Assembly (NCBI RefSeq): GCF_003311645.1
Contig: NZ_QEST01000137.1
Span: forward strand, 1-64,000
Direction of reading: 5' to 3'
Length of the DNA stretch: 64,000 nucleotides
Source of the DNA: Streptomyces sp. PT12
GTDB lineage: Bacteria; Actinomycetota; Actinomycetes; Streptomycetales; Streptomycetaceae
In this document: piece by piece, positions 7,514 to 16,078 of the stretch
Layout of the letters: each line of letters starts with the position of its first letter
Position numbering within the stretch: the first letter of the stretch is position 1
Made by a program: the position numbers and the translations under genes
The notes under the pieces: generated by a model
Seen by the model: only the letters and a program-made list of their open reading frames with translations
Database searches by the model: none
What the model was told of the DNA's origin: nothing

Positions 7514-8654
7514 CGGGGACCTCCATCTCGATCGTGGCGCCCTCGCCGGGCGCGGATACGACGGTGAGCCTGCCGCCGACGGAGGCGGCCCTGTCGCGCA
7601 TGGAGACCAGGCCGAGGTGGCGGCCCGCGGTGCGGACGGCCTCGGGGTCGAAGCCGGTGCCGTCGTCGGCGACCCGCAGGACGGTGCCGACGCCGCGGCG
7701 GAAGAGGGAGACCTGGACCTTCTCGGGGGCGCCGTGCCGCAGGGCGTTGTGCAGAGCCTCCTGGGCGACGCGCAGCAGCGCCTCCTCGTGGGCGGCGGGG
7801 AGGGCGCGCGAGGTGAGGCAGTCGAACGTGACGCGCGCGGGGTGGGCGCGGTCGAGGACCTGGGTCTGGGCGCGGAGCGTGGCGACGAGGCCGTCCTCGT
7901 CGAGGGCGGCGGGGCGCAGCTCGATGACGGCGGCGCGCAGCTCGTCGGCGGCCTCGGCGGCCAGGGTGGTGACCTGGGCCAGCTCGGCCCTGGCGCGGCG
8001 GGGGTCGCGGTCGAGGAGGGTGGCGGTGGCCTGGGCGGTCAGGCGCAGCGAGAACAGCTTCTGGGCGACGGCGTCGTGCAGCTCGTGGGCGAGGCGGGCG
8101 CGTTCGTCGGCGATGGTCAGCTCGCGGCTGCGCTCGTAGAGCCTGGCGTTGGTCAGGGCGATGGCGGCGTGCTCGGCGAGGAGGCGCAGCAGGTCCTCGT
8201 CCTCCGCGGTGAACGCGCAGCCGTCGGGGCCCCGGCTGCCGGGAGGGCAGCGCTTGTTGGCCAGGAAGAGGGCGCCGAGGACCTCCTGGCCGTCGGCGAT
8301 GGGCATGCCGAGGAAGTCGGACATCTCGGGGTGGGCGCCGGGCCAGCCCTCGAAACGTGGGTCGTCGCGGACGTCGGCGAGGCGGACGGGGGTCGCGCCC
8401 TTGAGCATCGCGGCGAGGATGCCGTGCTGGCGGGGCAGGGGGCCGATGGCCTTCCACTGGCGGTCGCTGACGCCGTCCACGAGGAACTGGGCGAAGCCTC
8501 CGTTGCCGTCGGGCAGGCCGAGGGCGGCGTAGCGGGCGTCGAGCAGCTCGCGCGCGGAGGCGACGATCGTCTGGAGGACGTCGCGCACCTGGAGGGTGCG
8601 GTTCATGGCGAGCAGCGCCGCGCTGACGGCGGCGAGCCCCGTGCGTGGGCCCAT
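7506..8654 (-). CDS. GAF-domain sensor histidine kinase (NarL type)
   Basis: 382 residues, no membrane segment. GAF domain about residues 25-165 (ARELLDARYAALGLPDG ... DFLGMPIADGQEVLGALFLANK), then a HisKA_3 dimerisation helix with the phospho-accepting His in ARLAHELHDAVAQKLFSLRL, and a HATPase domain (EALHNALRHG, VADDGTGFDPE, GLVSMRDRAASVGG, APGEGATIEM). The layout resembles DevS-type cytosolic kinases but with a single GAF domain. Signal unknown. Partner of the overlapping response regulator. Confidence 0.94.
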   Translation of the reverse strand: MGPRTGLAAVSAALLAMNRTLQVRDVLQTIVASARELLDARYAALGLPDGNGGFAQFLVDGVSDRQWKAIGPLPRQHGILAAMLKGATPVRLADVRDDPRFEGWPGAHPEMSDFLGMPIADGQEVLGALFLANKRCPPGSRGPDGCAFTAEDEDLLRLLAEHAAIALTNARLYERSRELTIADERARLAHELHDAVAQKLFSLRLTAQATATLLDRDPRRARAELAQVTTLAAEAADELRAAVIELRPAALDEDGLVATLRAQTQVLDRAHPARVTFDCLTSRALPAAHEEALLRVAQEALHNALRHGAPEKVQVSLFRRGVGTVLRVADDGTGFDPEAVRTAGRHLGLVSMRDRAASVGGRLTVVSAPGEGATIEMEVPGG

Positions 8655-8728
8655 GGGGAGAAGGTAACGCGCCGGGGCCCCGGGCCGGATCGGGCGGGGG
8701 CGGGGGCGGCGTTGCGGCGGTGGACCTA

Positions 8729-8756
8729 GGTCGGGGGGCGGAGGTCGGGGGGCGGA
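8729..8756. repeat. 14-base tandem repeat, two exact copies
   Basis: GGTCGGGGGGCGGA occurs twice, followed by a decayed third copy to about 8770. It lies upstream of the sensor-kinase start and next to the terminator hairpin of the FHA-ABC gene. Confidence 0.75.
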
Positions 8757-8773
8757 GGACGGGGGCGGGGCGA

Positions 8774-8819
8774 CGGAACGGCGGCGGGCGCATCAGGGGG
8801 GACGCCCGCCGCCGTTCCG
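8774..8819 (-). terminator. Terminator hairpin after the FHA-ABC transporter gene
   Basis: A perfect 17-base-pair stem (8774-8790 with 8803-8819; arms contain GGAACGGCGGCGGGCG) and a 12-base loop lie 24 bases past the stop codon of the transporter gene. No T-run. Confidence 0.8.
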
Positions 8820-8842
8820 GCCGCGTCAGGGGTGCCGACGGG

Positions 8843-11350
8843 TCAGTCGCGCATGACCTCGGGCTCGTGGCGCCGCAGGAACTTCATGACCAGGAGGCCG
8901 CACGCGACGGCGATGAGGATGAGCATCGAGACATCGAGGAGCCAGTACCCGGCCTCGTGCTTCCAGATGGGGTCGGGGTCGGGCTCGGCGGCGGGCGAGG
9001 CGGTCAGGACGTTGAGGTCGACCGTCGCGCCGGTGCCCGCCAGGGCCCAGCGCGAGGGCATGAGCCATGCGAGCTGTTCAACGCCGAGGCTGCCGTGGAC
9101 CTGGAACAGCGCGCCGGTGAAGACGAGCTGGACGACCGAGATCATGACGAGCAGCGGCATGGTCATCTCGGAGGTGCGGACCAGGGCGGAGATGACCAGG
9201 CCGATCATCATCGAGGTGCAGCCCAGGACCATCAGGACAAAGGTCATCTCGAGGGCGGGCGAGTCCTCGAAGATCACGCCCTCTGGGGGCATGTCGCGCG
9301 GGATGAAGCCGATGATGCTGAGCAGGGCGCCCTGGAAGACGGTGACGATGCCGAGGACGAAGACCTTGGACATGAGATACGCGGACCGTGAGAGTCCCAC
9401 GGCGCGTTCCCGCTCGTAGATGACGCGTTCCTTGATGAGCTCGCGGACCGCGTTGGCCGAGCCGGTGAAGCACATGCCCACGACGAGGATCAGCAGGATG
9501 ATGCTGGCGTCGCCGTTGCGGCCGCCGTTCTCCACCGGGCCGTAGCCGAGGCCGTGGTCGGCGGGGATGAACGTGCTGACCAGGCCGAGGACGATGGGCA
9601 GGGCGATCGTCAGGCCGAGGAACCCCTTGTCGGCCATGATCACGGCGGCGTATCTGCGCATCAGGGTGAGCACCTGGGAGCCCCAGGTCTGCGCCTTCTG
9701 CTGGACGGGCGCCACGGGCCAGTACTGCTGGGCCTGCGGCTGCACGGCGTCGAGGTCGGCGGCGTACATCTGGTAGTGCTGCGAGCCGCGCCAGCGGCCC
9801 ATCCAGTCGTAGTCGCGGTAGTTCTCGAACGCGGAGAAGACGTCGGCCCACGTCTCGTAGCCGAAGAAGTTGAGCGCCTCGTCCGGGGGGCCGAAGTAGG
9901 CGACGCCGCCGCCGGGGGCCATGACCAGGACGCGGTCGCACAGGCCGAGCTCGGCGACGGAGTGGGTGACCACCAGGACGGTGCGGCCGTCGTCGGCGAG
10001 GCCGCGCAGCAGCTGCATGACGTCGCGGTCCATGCCGGGGTCGAGCCCGGACGTGGGCTCGTCGAGGAAGATCAGCGACGGCTTGGTCAGCAGCTCGAGG
10101 GCGACCGAGACGCGCTTGCGCTGGCCGCCGGAGAGCGAGGAGATGCGCTTCTCGGCGTGGTGGCTCAGCTTGAGCTCGGCAAGGACCTCCTCGACGCGGG
10201 CGTCGCGCTCGGCGTCGGCGACGTCGCCGGGGAAGCGGAGCTTGGCGGCGAGCCTGAGGGCCTGCCTGACCTGGAGCGCGGTGTGCAGGATGTCGTCCTG
10301 CGGGACCAGGCCGATGCGGTGGCGCAGCTCGGCGAAGTGCGTGTAGAGGTTCCTGTGGTCGTAGAGCACCTCGCCATAGGTCGCGGGGCGGTAGCCGGTC
10401 AGGGCGCGCAGCAGCGTGGACTTGCCCGAGCCCGACGGGCCGATGACGCCGACCAGGGACTTCTCCGGGACGCCGAAGGAGACGTCGTTGAGGATCGTCA
10501 GCTGGTTGTTGTTCACCTGCACCGTGAGGTGGCGGGCGGAGAAGGAGACCTCGCCGGTGTCGACGTACTCCTGGAGCTGGCTGCCCACGAGGCGGAACGT
10601 CGAGTGGCCGATGCCGACCGTGTCGTTCTGGCCGAGGTACTGGCGGCCGTTCTTGGGCAGCTGCTGGCCGTTGACATAGGTGCCGTTGTGGCTGCCGAGG
10701 TCGTGGATCTCGAAGCGGCCGTCGGGGTGCGCGAGGAACTCCGCGTGGAAGCGGGAGACCTGGAGGTCGGAGACGACCAGCTCGTTCTCGAGCGCGCGGC
10801 CGATGCGGGTGACCTGGCCGACGGCGAGCTGGTGGAGGCTGGTGGCGCCGCGGTCGGCACCCGCCGCCCCGCCGCCCTGCTGGTGCTGCTGCTGCGGTGG
10901 CTGCTGGTGGGGTGGCTGGGCCGGGGGTTGGTGCCCCTGGGGCATCGCGAGTGGGTGGCCCGCCATGGCGGCGGCCTGGGCCGGGTACTGCGCCTGCGCC
11001 GGGTACTGGCCCCGCGCGGGGTACTGCTGGCCCTGCTGCTGGTGCGGCACCTGCGCGCCACCGGCGGCGAACGTGAGCCGCGGGCCGTCGGCGGCGTTCC
11101 CCAGATGGACGACCACGCCGGGGCCGAGCGGCAGGTGCTGGACGCGTTGCCCCTGGGCGTAGGTGCCGTTGGTGCTGCCGTGGTCCTCCACGATCCAGCC
11201 CTGGCCGACCCAGCGGATGGTGGCGTGCCGCCACGAGACGCGCGAGTCCTGGAGGACGACGTCGCCCTGGGGGTCTCTTCCCACCTGGTACGACCTGGTC
11301 GGATCCAATATCCAGGTTTGTCCGTTCAATTCGAGTACGAGTTCCGGCAC
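8843..11350 (-). CDS. ABC transporter with two FHA domains fused to ATPase and permease
   Basis: About 835 residues. FHA1 (residues 1-95: YQVGRDPQGDVVL, SRVSWRHA, DHGSTNGTY), a Gln/Pro/His-rich linker with repeated QYPA units, FHA2 (about 175-260: IGRALENELVVSD, SRFHAEF, DLGSHNGTYVNG), an ABC domain (Walker A GPSGSGKST, LSGGQRKR, Walker B LIFLDEPTSGLDP, H-loop VTHS), then an ABC2-type permease with six or so helices. FHA domains bind phosphothreonine, so the transporter is probably gated by a Ser/Thr kinase. Cargo unknown. GTG 11350 gives the family N-terminus VPELVLELNG; an ATG four codons upstream is the alternative. Confidence 0.92.
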   Translation of the reverse strand: MPELVLELNGQTWILDPTRSYQVGRDPQGDVVLQDSRVSWRHATIRWVGQGWIVEDHGSTNGTYAQGQRVQHLPLGPGVVVHLGNAADGPRLTFAAGGAQVPHQQQGQQYPARGQYPAQAQYPAQAAAMAGHPLAMPQGHQPPAQPPHQQPPQQQHQQGGGAAGADRGATSLHQLAVGQVTRIGRALENELVVSDLQVSRFHAEFLAHPDGRFEIHDLGSHNGTYVNGQQLPKNGRQYLGQNDTVGIGHSTFRLVGSQLQEYVDTGEVSFSARHLTVQVNNNQLTILNDVSFGVPEKSLVGVIGPSGSGKSTLLRALTGYRPATYGEVLYDHRNLYTHFAELRHRIGLVPQDDILHTALQVRQALRLAAKLRFPGDVADAERDARVEEVLAELKLSHHAEKRISSLSGGQRKRVSVALELLTKPSLIFLDEPTSGLDPGMDRDVMQLLRGLADDGRTVLVVTHSVAELGLCDRVLVMAPGGGVAYFGPPDEALNFFGYETWADVFSAFENYRDYDWMGRWRGSQHYQMYAADLDAVQPQAQQYWPVAPVQQKAQTWGSQVLTLMRRYAAVIMADKGFLGLTIALPIVLGLVSTFIPADHGLGYGPVENGGRNGDASIILLILVVGMCFTGSANAVRELIKERVIYERERAVGLSRSAYLMSKVFVLGIVTVFQGALLSIIGFIPRDMPPEGVIFEDSPALEMTFVLMVLGCTSMMIGLVISALVRTSEMTMPLLVMISVVQLVFTGALFQVHGSLGVEQLAWLMPSRWALAGTGATVDLNVLTASPAAEPDPDPIWKHEAGYWLLDVSMLILIAVACGLLVMKFLRRHEPEVMRD

Positions 11351-11581
11351 TCCATGCCCCACAAAGTTGTCCCCCGAATAGACCCCCGCCAGGGGGTCTT
11401 GGGATGTTTGAACATCGTGGGGGAACTATTCCAGGCTCCGGCGGCGATCGGGAACCCGCCCCCCGAAAGTCACCAAGCTGGTGCAGAGCGTGCGTAGCTC
11501 CGTGACGTTCACCTCATGGCCGCGTCCACGCACCAAGACGGACATGGCGGGGACGCAGGAAGCGGCTACCGTGGAAGAACC

Positions 11582-12817
11582 ATGACCCTTGCACATATGG
11601 CCGAGGAATCCGCCGAGGGCCTGCCCTCTGGCGTTCCCACGTTGCTGGTGAAGGTGTTCGGCAAGGACCGGCCCGGACTCACCGCATCGCTGTTCGAGAC
11701 TCTGGCCGCCTACGCCGTGGATGTCATCGATCTGGAGCAGGTCGTCACGCGCGGGAGGATCACCCTCTGCGCCCTGGTGACCATGCCCGCGCGCGGCACC
11801 GGCACGGAGGGCGAGCTGCGCGCCACCGTGCACGCGTGGGCCGAGTCGGCGGGCGTGCAGGCCGAGATCATCTCCGGGCTCGGCGACAACCCCGCGCGGG
11901 GCGCTGGCCGCTCGCACGTCACCGTGCTCGGGCACCCGCTGAGCGCCGAGGTGACGGCGGCGATCGCCGCGCGGATAACGCTGGCGGGCGGGAACATCGA
12001 CCGGATCTACCGGCTGGCCAAGTACCCCGTGACCGCGGTGGAGTTCGACGTGTCGGGGGTGGCGACGGAGACGCTGCGCACCGAGCTGGCCACCGAGGCG
12101 GCGGCGCGCGCGGTGGATGTGGCGGTGGTGGCGTCGGGGCTGCAACGCCGGGCGCCGCGCCTCGTGGTGATGGACGTGGACTCCACGCTGATCCAGGACG
12201 AGGTGATCGAGCTGTTCGCGGCCCACGCGGGCTGTGAGCGCGAGGTCGCCGAGGTGACGGCCGCCGCGATGCGGGGCGAGCTGGACTTCGAGGAGTCGCT
12301 GCACGCCAGGGTCGCGCTGCTCGCGGGGCTCGACGCTTCGGTGGTGGACAAGGTCCGCGACGAGGTGCGGCTCACGCCGGGCGCCAGGACCCTGATCCGC
12401 ACTCTCAAGCGGCTCGGCTGCCAGGTGGGCGTGGTGTCGGGGGGGTTCACACAGGTGACGGACGTGCTGCGGGAGCGGCTCGGCCTCGACTTCGCCGCGG
12501 CCAACACCCTGGAGGTGGTGGACGGGCGGCTGACCGGGCGCGTCGTCGGGGGCATCGTGGACCGGGCGGCCAAGGCCAGGCTGCTGCGGAGCTTCGCCCA
12601 TGAGGCGGGGGTGCCGCTGTCGCGGACGGTGGCCATCGGCGACGGGGCGAACGACCTGGACATGCTCAACGCGGCGGGGCTCGGGGTGGCGTTCAACGCC
12701 AAGCCGCTGGTGCGCGAGGCCGCGCACACGGCGGTCAGCGTGCCGTTCCTCGACACGGTCCTCTACCTGCTGGGGATCACCAGGGAAGAGGTCGAGGCGG
12801 CGGACGCCCAGGGCTGA
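11582..12817 (+). CDS. serB: Phosphoserine phosphatase SerB
   Basis: 411 residues, last step of L-serine biosynthesis. The N-terminal 180 residues hold ACT-type regulatory repeats (LLVKVFGKDRPGLTASLFET ... VTVLGHPLSAEVTAAIAARI); the HAD phosphatase follows with the nucleophile motif VVMDVDSTLIQDEV, SGGFTQVTDVL (motif II), and AIGDGANDLDMLNAAGLGVA (motif IV). ATG 11582 is preceded by GGAAG; an upstream frame back to 11516 lacks family similarity. Convergent with the SixA-type phosphatase gene. The double-ACT form is typical of actinobacteria. Confidence 0.96.
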   Translation: MTLAHMAEESAEGLPSGVPTLLVKVFGKDRPGLTASLFETLAAYAVDVIDLEQVVTRGRITLCALVTMPARGTGTEGELRATVHAWAESAGVQAEIISGLGDNPARGAGRSHVTVLGHPLSAEVTAAIAARITLAGGNIDRIYRLAKYPVTAVEFDVSGVATETLRTELATEAAARAVDVAVVASGLQRRAPRLVVMDVDSTLIQDEVIELFAAHAGCEREVAEVTAAAMRGELDFEESLHARVALLAGLDASVVDKVRDEVRLTPGARTLIRTLKRLGCQVGVVSGGFTQVTDVLRERLGLDFAAANTLEVVDGRLTGRVVGGIVDRAAKARLLRSFAHEAGVPLSRTVAIGDGANDLDMLNAAGLGVAFNAKPLVREAAHTAVSVPFLDTVLYLLGITREEVEAADAQG

Positions 12818-12846
12818 CGCGTGCGTGCCCCGGGGTCCGGCGTGCG

Positions 12847-13365
12847 TCAGGGCTGCGGGCTCCAGAAGGCGACGAGGCGGGCGGAGCCGTGCTCCACGGC
12901 CTTCCAGTCGCCGCTGAGGCTGAGGACGGCGAGCGAGGAGGTGGGGTAGCCGCCTCGGTTCATCCGCTCGCGGGTGTCGCCGTCCGACTCGCCCGCGAGC
13001 GCGTCGGCGAGGGCGTGGACGGCGGGGTTGTGGCCGACGAGCATCAGGTCCTTGACCGCGTCGTCCGTGCCGTTGATCACGGCGATCAACTCGCCGAGCG
13101 TGGCCTCGTAGAGCCGCTCGTCGTAGACGGTCTTCGGGCGCTCGGGCAGCTCGGGGGCGAACAGCTTCCAGGTCTCGCGGGCGCGGGCCGCGGTGGAGCA
13201 GAGGGTCAGATCGGGGGACACGCCCGCGCCGGCGAGCCAGCGCCCGGCCACGGGCGCGTCCTTGCGGCCGCGCTCGGCCAGGGGACGCTCGTGGTCGGGC
13301 ACCTGGGGCCAGTCGGCCTTGGCGTGTCGGAGAAGAACGATCCTGCGGGGAACATCGACGCTCAT
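12847..13365 (-). CDS. SixA-type histidine phosphatase
   Basis: 172 residues of the histidine phosphatase (phosphoglycerate-mutase-like) superfamily. The catalytic RH motif is in IVLLRHAKADWPQ, with the second catalytic histidine in LMLVGHNPAVHAL and an acidic residue in YDERLYEAT. SixA of E. coli dephosphorylates a phosphohistidine relay protein; the substrate here is unknown. The start MSVDVPRRI is chosen because the catalytic motif normally lies about ten residues in. Confidence 0.93.
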   Translation of the reverse strand: MSVDVPRRIVLLRHAKADWPQVPDHERPLAERGRKDAPVAGRWLAGAGVSPDLTLCSTAARARETWKLFAPELPERPKTVYDERLYEATLGELIAVINGTDDAVKDLMLVGHNPAVHALADALAGESDGDTRERMNRGGYPTSSLAVLSLSGDWKAVEHGSARLVAFWSPQP

Positions 13366-13445
13366 GTGCCCCAGCTTCGCATGAAAGGAGTGGGCGGGCG
13401 CAGGTGGTTGGGAATCGGAACGGCCCTGGTGCGCTGGTGGAAGGC

Positions 13446-13640
13446 TCAGGGCAGCAGCGCGGCGCGGACGTGGGCGATCAGCTCGCCGACGGGCTGCCAG
13501 TGGGTGCCGGTGGCCGCGTCGGCCTCCGTGCCGGAGACGAGCAGCGTCAGCAGGGCGGCGAACACGGCGGCCGGGAGTGCGACGGCCCACCAGCGCAGGC
13601 GGATGTCCCCCGTTGAACGGTTCGCGTGGGGGGCGGCCAT
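13446..13640 (-). CDS. Small single-span membrane protein, function unknown
   Basis: 64 residues with one clear membrane helix (WWAVALPAAVFAALLTLLVS, residues 17-36), a basic N-terminus and a short outer tail containing THWQPVGELIAHVRAALLP. The leader has GGGAGACC before ATG. I recall similar small proteins next to the SixA gene in streptomycetes but no function. Codon use is typical of the genome. Confidence 0.7.
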   Translation of the reverse strand: MAAPHANRSTGDIRLRWWAVALPAAVFAALLTLLVSGTEADAATGTHWQPVGELIAHVRAALLP

Positions 13641-13829
13641 GACGGTCTCCCTCGGTCGGGCGCCGGGGTCAACTCTGTTCCCCGGCAGGTGAGTCCAACC
13701 TACGCAACGCGCCGTGCGCGGCCCATCCGGTGATCCACCCAGTCCCCCCTGAACCTGACCCCCTAGGGGAAGGTGGTGCTGGCACCACCATGGGGCGGCG
13801 GAAGGCGTCGGAAGAACGCCGGGGGAGCG

Positions 13830-13946
13830 TCAGGGGGAGGCGATGATCGCGATCACGGCGATCACGACGCTGATGCCGAGCATGGTGCCGAGGATCTGGA
13901 GGAGCTTCCGCTGGCCGCCTGTGGGGTGGGGTTCGAGCGCTGGCAT
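13830..13946 (-). CDS. 38-residue SGM_5486-family transporter-associated protein
   Basis: Tiny membrane protein MPALEPHPTGGQRKLL... followed by one hydrophobic helix (ILGTMLGISVVIAVIAIIAS). It matches the streptomycete SGM_5486 family, which is found beside CynX/NimT transporters. GGGAGG sits nine bases before this ATG, while an in-frame ATG three codons upstream touches the SD and is unlikely. It lies 47 bases after the transporter stop on the same strand, so it is probably the last cistron of that unit. Confidence 0.82.
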   Translation of the reverse strand: MPALEPHPTGGQRKLLQILGTMLGISVVIAVIAIIASP

Positions 13947-13993
13947 GCGGCCCATCCTCCCACGCGCCGCCCCCGCTCCCCCGGGTGTCCCCC

Positions 13994-15289
13994 TCAGTCG
14001 CCGTCTTCCACGCGGCGGTCCCGCCCGGCGAGGACGCCGACGGCGATCTGGACGGCCATGAGCCCGGCCATCACGGCGAGCGGCACGTCCCAGCCACCGG
14101 TGGCCTCGTACAGGCTGCCGATGACCAGGGGCCCAGGGATGCAGATCAGATAGCCGACGCTCTGGGCGAACGCGGAGAGGCGGGCGACGCCCGTGGCGCT
14201 GCGGGCGCGCAGGCCGATCATGGTGAGGGCTGCGGGGAAGGCGCAGTTGGCGACGCCGAGGAAGACGGCCCAGACCCAGGCGCCCGGCGCGGGGGCCAGC
14301 CACAGGCCCGCGTAGCCGACGAGGCCGCACGCGCCGAGCGCGGCGACCAGCGGCCCCTGGTGGCGCATGCGGGCGGCGACGCGGGGGACGACAAAGCCGA
14401 GCGGGCCGCCGAGGCCCATGATGACGGCGAGCAGCAGCCCGGCCGTTCCGGCGCCGACGCCCGCGTCGCGGAAGATCTGGGAGGCCCAGCCGAGGGTGAT
14501 GTAGGCGGCGGTGGCCTGGAGCCCGAAGAAGACGGCGAGCGCCCAGGCGGTGCGGGAGCGGGCCAGGGAGGGGATGGGCGGCGCGGCGGCGTGGGACGCT
14601 CCGCCTGCCCCTGCCTCCGCGCCGCTCCTGTGGGGGTCCGCGCGCCGGGTGCGGGGCCTGGCGGCGAGCCAGGGCAGCAGGGCGAGGGCGGTGATGGCGG
14701 CCCATACGCCGATGCCCAGGCGCCAGCTGTCGCCGAGCGCGCCGGTCAGCGGGACGGTCATCGCGGCGGAGACGGCGGCGCCGAGCGCGGAGACGCCCGC
14801 GTAGACGCCGGTCATCGTGCCGATGCGGTCGGGGAACCAGCGCTTGACGAGCACGGGCATCAGAACGTTGCCCACGGCTATCCCGGCCAGCGCGACCGTG
14901 GTGGTCAGCAGGAAGGGAACGGTCGAGGGCATGAGCGAGCGCAGCGCGAGCCCCGCCGTGAGCGCCGCGAGGCCCGCGATCACCACGGCTGCGGGTCCGA
15001 ACCTGCGGGCCAGGCGCGGGGCGGCGAAGCCGAAGAGGCCGAAGCACAGGGCGGGCAGCGACGTGAGCAGCCCGGCGACGGTGCCGTTCATGCCGAGGTC
15101 GGCGCGGACCTCGGCGAGCACGGGGCCGAGCGAGGAGATGGCGGGCCTGAGGTTGAGCGCAGCCAGGGTCAGCGCGAGGACGAGCCAGGCGCGCCGCTGG
15201 CCGGATCCGTCCCCCGGCACGGCGTCGTGCGGCGGCCGCGGTGCGGGGGAAGTCTTTCGGAGAGTACGGTCGTCCTTCGTCAACCCCAT
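13994..15289 (-). CDS. CynX/NimT-family MFS transporter
   Basis: About 431 residues with twelve membrane helices: LVLALTLAALNLRPAISSLG begins helix 1 and carries the NLRPAI motif of the cyanate/nitroimidazole-resistance (CynX/NimT) group. A His/Ala/Gly-rich loop of about 35 residues separates the two six-helix halves. Substrate unknown. ATG 15289 is favoured; ATGs at 15298 and 15301 are possible. Divergent from a FadR-type GntR regulator across a 65-base gap that holds an imperfect dyad, so it is probably under that regulator's control. Confidence 0.92.
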   Translation of the reverse strand: MGLTKDDRTLRKTSPAPRPPHDAVPGDGSGQRRAWLVLALTLAALNLRPAISSLGPVLAEVRADLGMNGTVAGLLTSLPALCFGLFGFAAPRLARRFGPAAVVIAGLAALTAGLALRSLMPSTVPFLLTTTVALAGIAVGNVLMPVLVKRWFPDRIGTMTGVYAGVSALGAAVSAAMTVPLTGALGDSWRLGIGVWAAITALALLPWLAARPRTRRADPHRSGAEAGAGGASHAAAPPIPSLARSRTAWALAVFFGLQATAAYITLGWASQIFRDAGVGAGTAGLLLAVIMGLGGPLGFVVPRVAARMRHQGPLVAALGACGLVGYAGLWLAPAPGAWVWAVFLGVANCAFPAALTMIGLRARSATGVARLSAFAQSVGYLICIPGPLVIGSLYEATGGWDVPLAVMAGLMAVQIAVGVLAGRDRRVEDGD

Positions 15290-15302
15290 GCAACGCATCA
15301 TA

Positions 15303-15319
15303 GAATCATGGGATGAATC
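15303..15319. promoter_or_regulatory. Candidate operator between transporter and GntR gene
   Basis: GAATCAT-GGG-ATGAATC: seven-base arms with one mismatch and a three-base centre, placed midway in the 65-base divergent gap. GntR/FadR-subfamily proteins bind short dyads of this kind next to their own gene. Confidence 0.5.
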
Positions 15320-15354
15320 CCTTGCCCGAGGGGTTCGGACATCCCGGGAGAGAT

Positions 15355-16041
15355 ATGTCACTTACCGCGCCCCGACGTTCGGCGCTGGCGGATCAGGTGA
15401 TCAGCCAGCTGCGCCACGAGATCACCTCGGGGGAGTGGCCGGTCGGCTCGCGCATCCCGACCGAGCCCGAGCTGGTCGAGCAGCTCGGCGTCGCGAGGAA
15501 CACCGTGCGGGAGGCGATCCGGGCCCTGGCGCACAACGGGCTGCTCGACATCCGGCAGGGCTCGGGCACCTATGTGGTGGCCACGAGCGAGCTGGCCGGG
15601 GTGATGCACCGCAGGTTCGCGGACGCCGCCCCGCAGGATGTCGCCGAGATGCGCTCGACCCTCGAGGCGGGCGCGGCGCGGCTGGCCGCGCGGCGCTGCA
15701 CCGCGCAGGATCTGCGGCAGTTGGAGACGCTGCTGGGGCGGCGCGAGGCGGCCTGGGCCGCAGGGGACGTGGAGCGCTTCGTCGAGGCGGACGCGACGTT
15801 CCACATGGCGGTGGTCAAGGCGTCACACAACGAGGTGCTGACCGCGCTCTACGCCGATCTGGGCACGGTGGTGCGGTCGTTCCTGCGCGACGAGGTCGGG
15901 GACGAGCTGCGCGACGAGGACTATGTCGAGCACGCGGGCCTGGTGGCGGCGATCACCGCGGCTGACGCCGAGGCCGCCGCCACCGAGGCCGGCTCGTACG
16001 CGCTGATCTGCCGGGGGCTGATCCCGCGCGCGACGGTGTGA
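15355..16041 (+). CDS. FadR/GntR-family transcriptional regulator
   Basis: 228 residues. N-terminal winged helix-turn-helix (ADQVISQLRHEITSGEWPVG, TEPELVEQLGVARNTVREAI, GLLDIRQGSGTYV) and an all-helical FCD effector domain (MRSTLEAGAARLAARR, FVEADATFHMAVVKASHNEV, H in EHAGLVAAI) with the Asp/His residues that usually bind metal. ATG 15355 follows GGGAGAG. It likely represses the divergent CynX/NimT transporter; the effector is unknown. Confidence 0.93.
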   Translation: MSLTAPRRSALADQVISQLRHEITSGEWPVGSRIPTEPELVEQLGVARNTVREAIRALAHNGLLDIRQGSGTYVVATSELAGVMHRRFADAAPQDVAEMRSTLEAGAARLAARRCTAQDLRQLETLLGRREAAWAAGDVERFVEADATFHMAVVKASHNEVLTALYADLGTVVRSFLRDEVGDELRDEDYVEHAGLVAAITAADAEAAATEAGSYALICRGLIPRATV

Positions 16042-16078
16042 GGGATGGGGTGACGGGCTGAGTGACGGGCGGTCCCGC

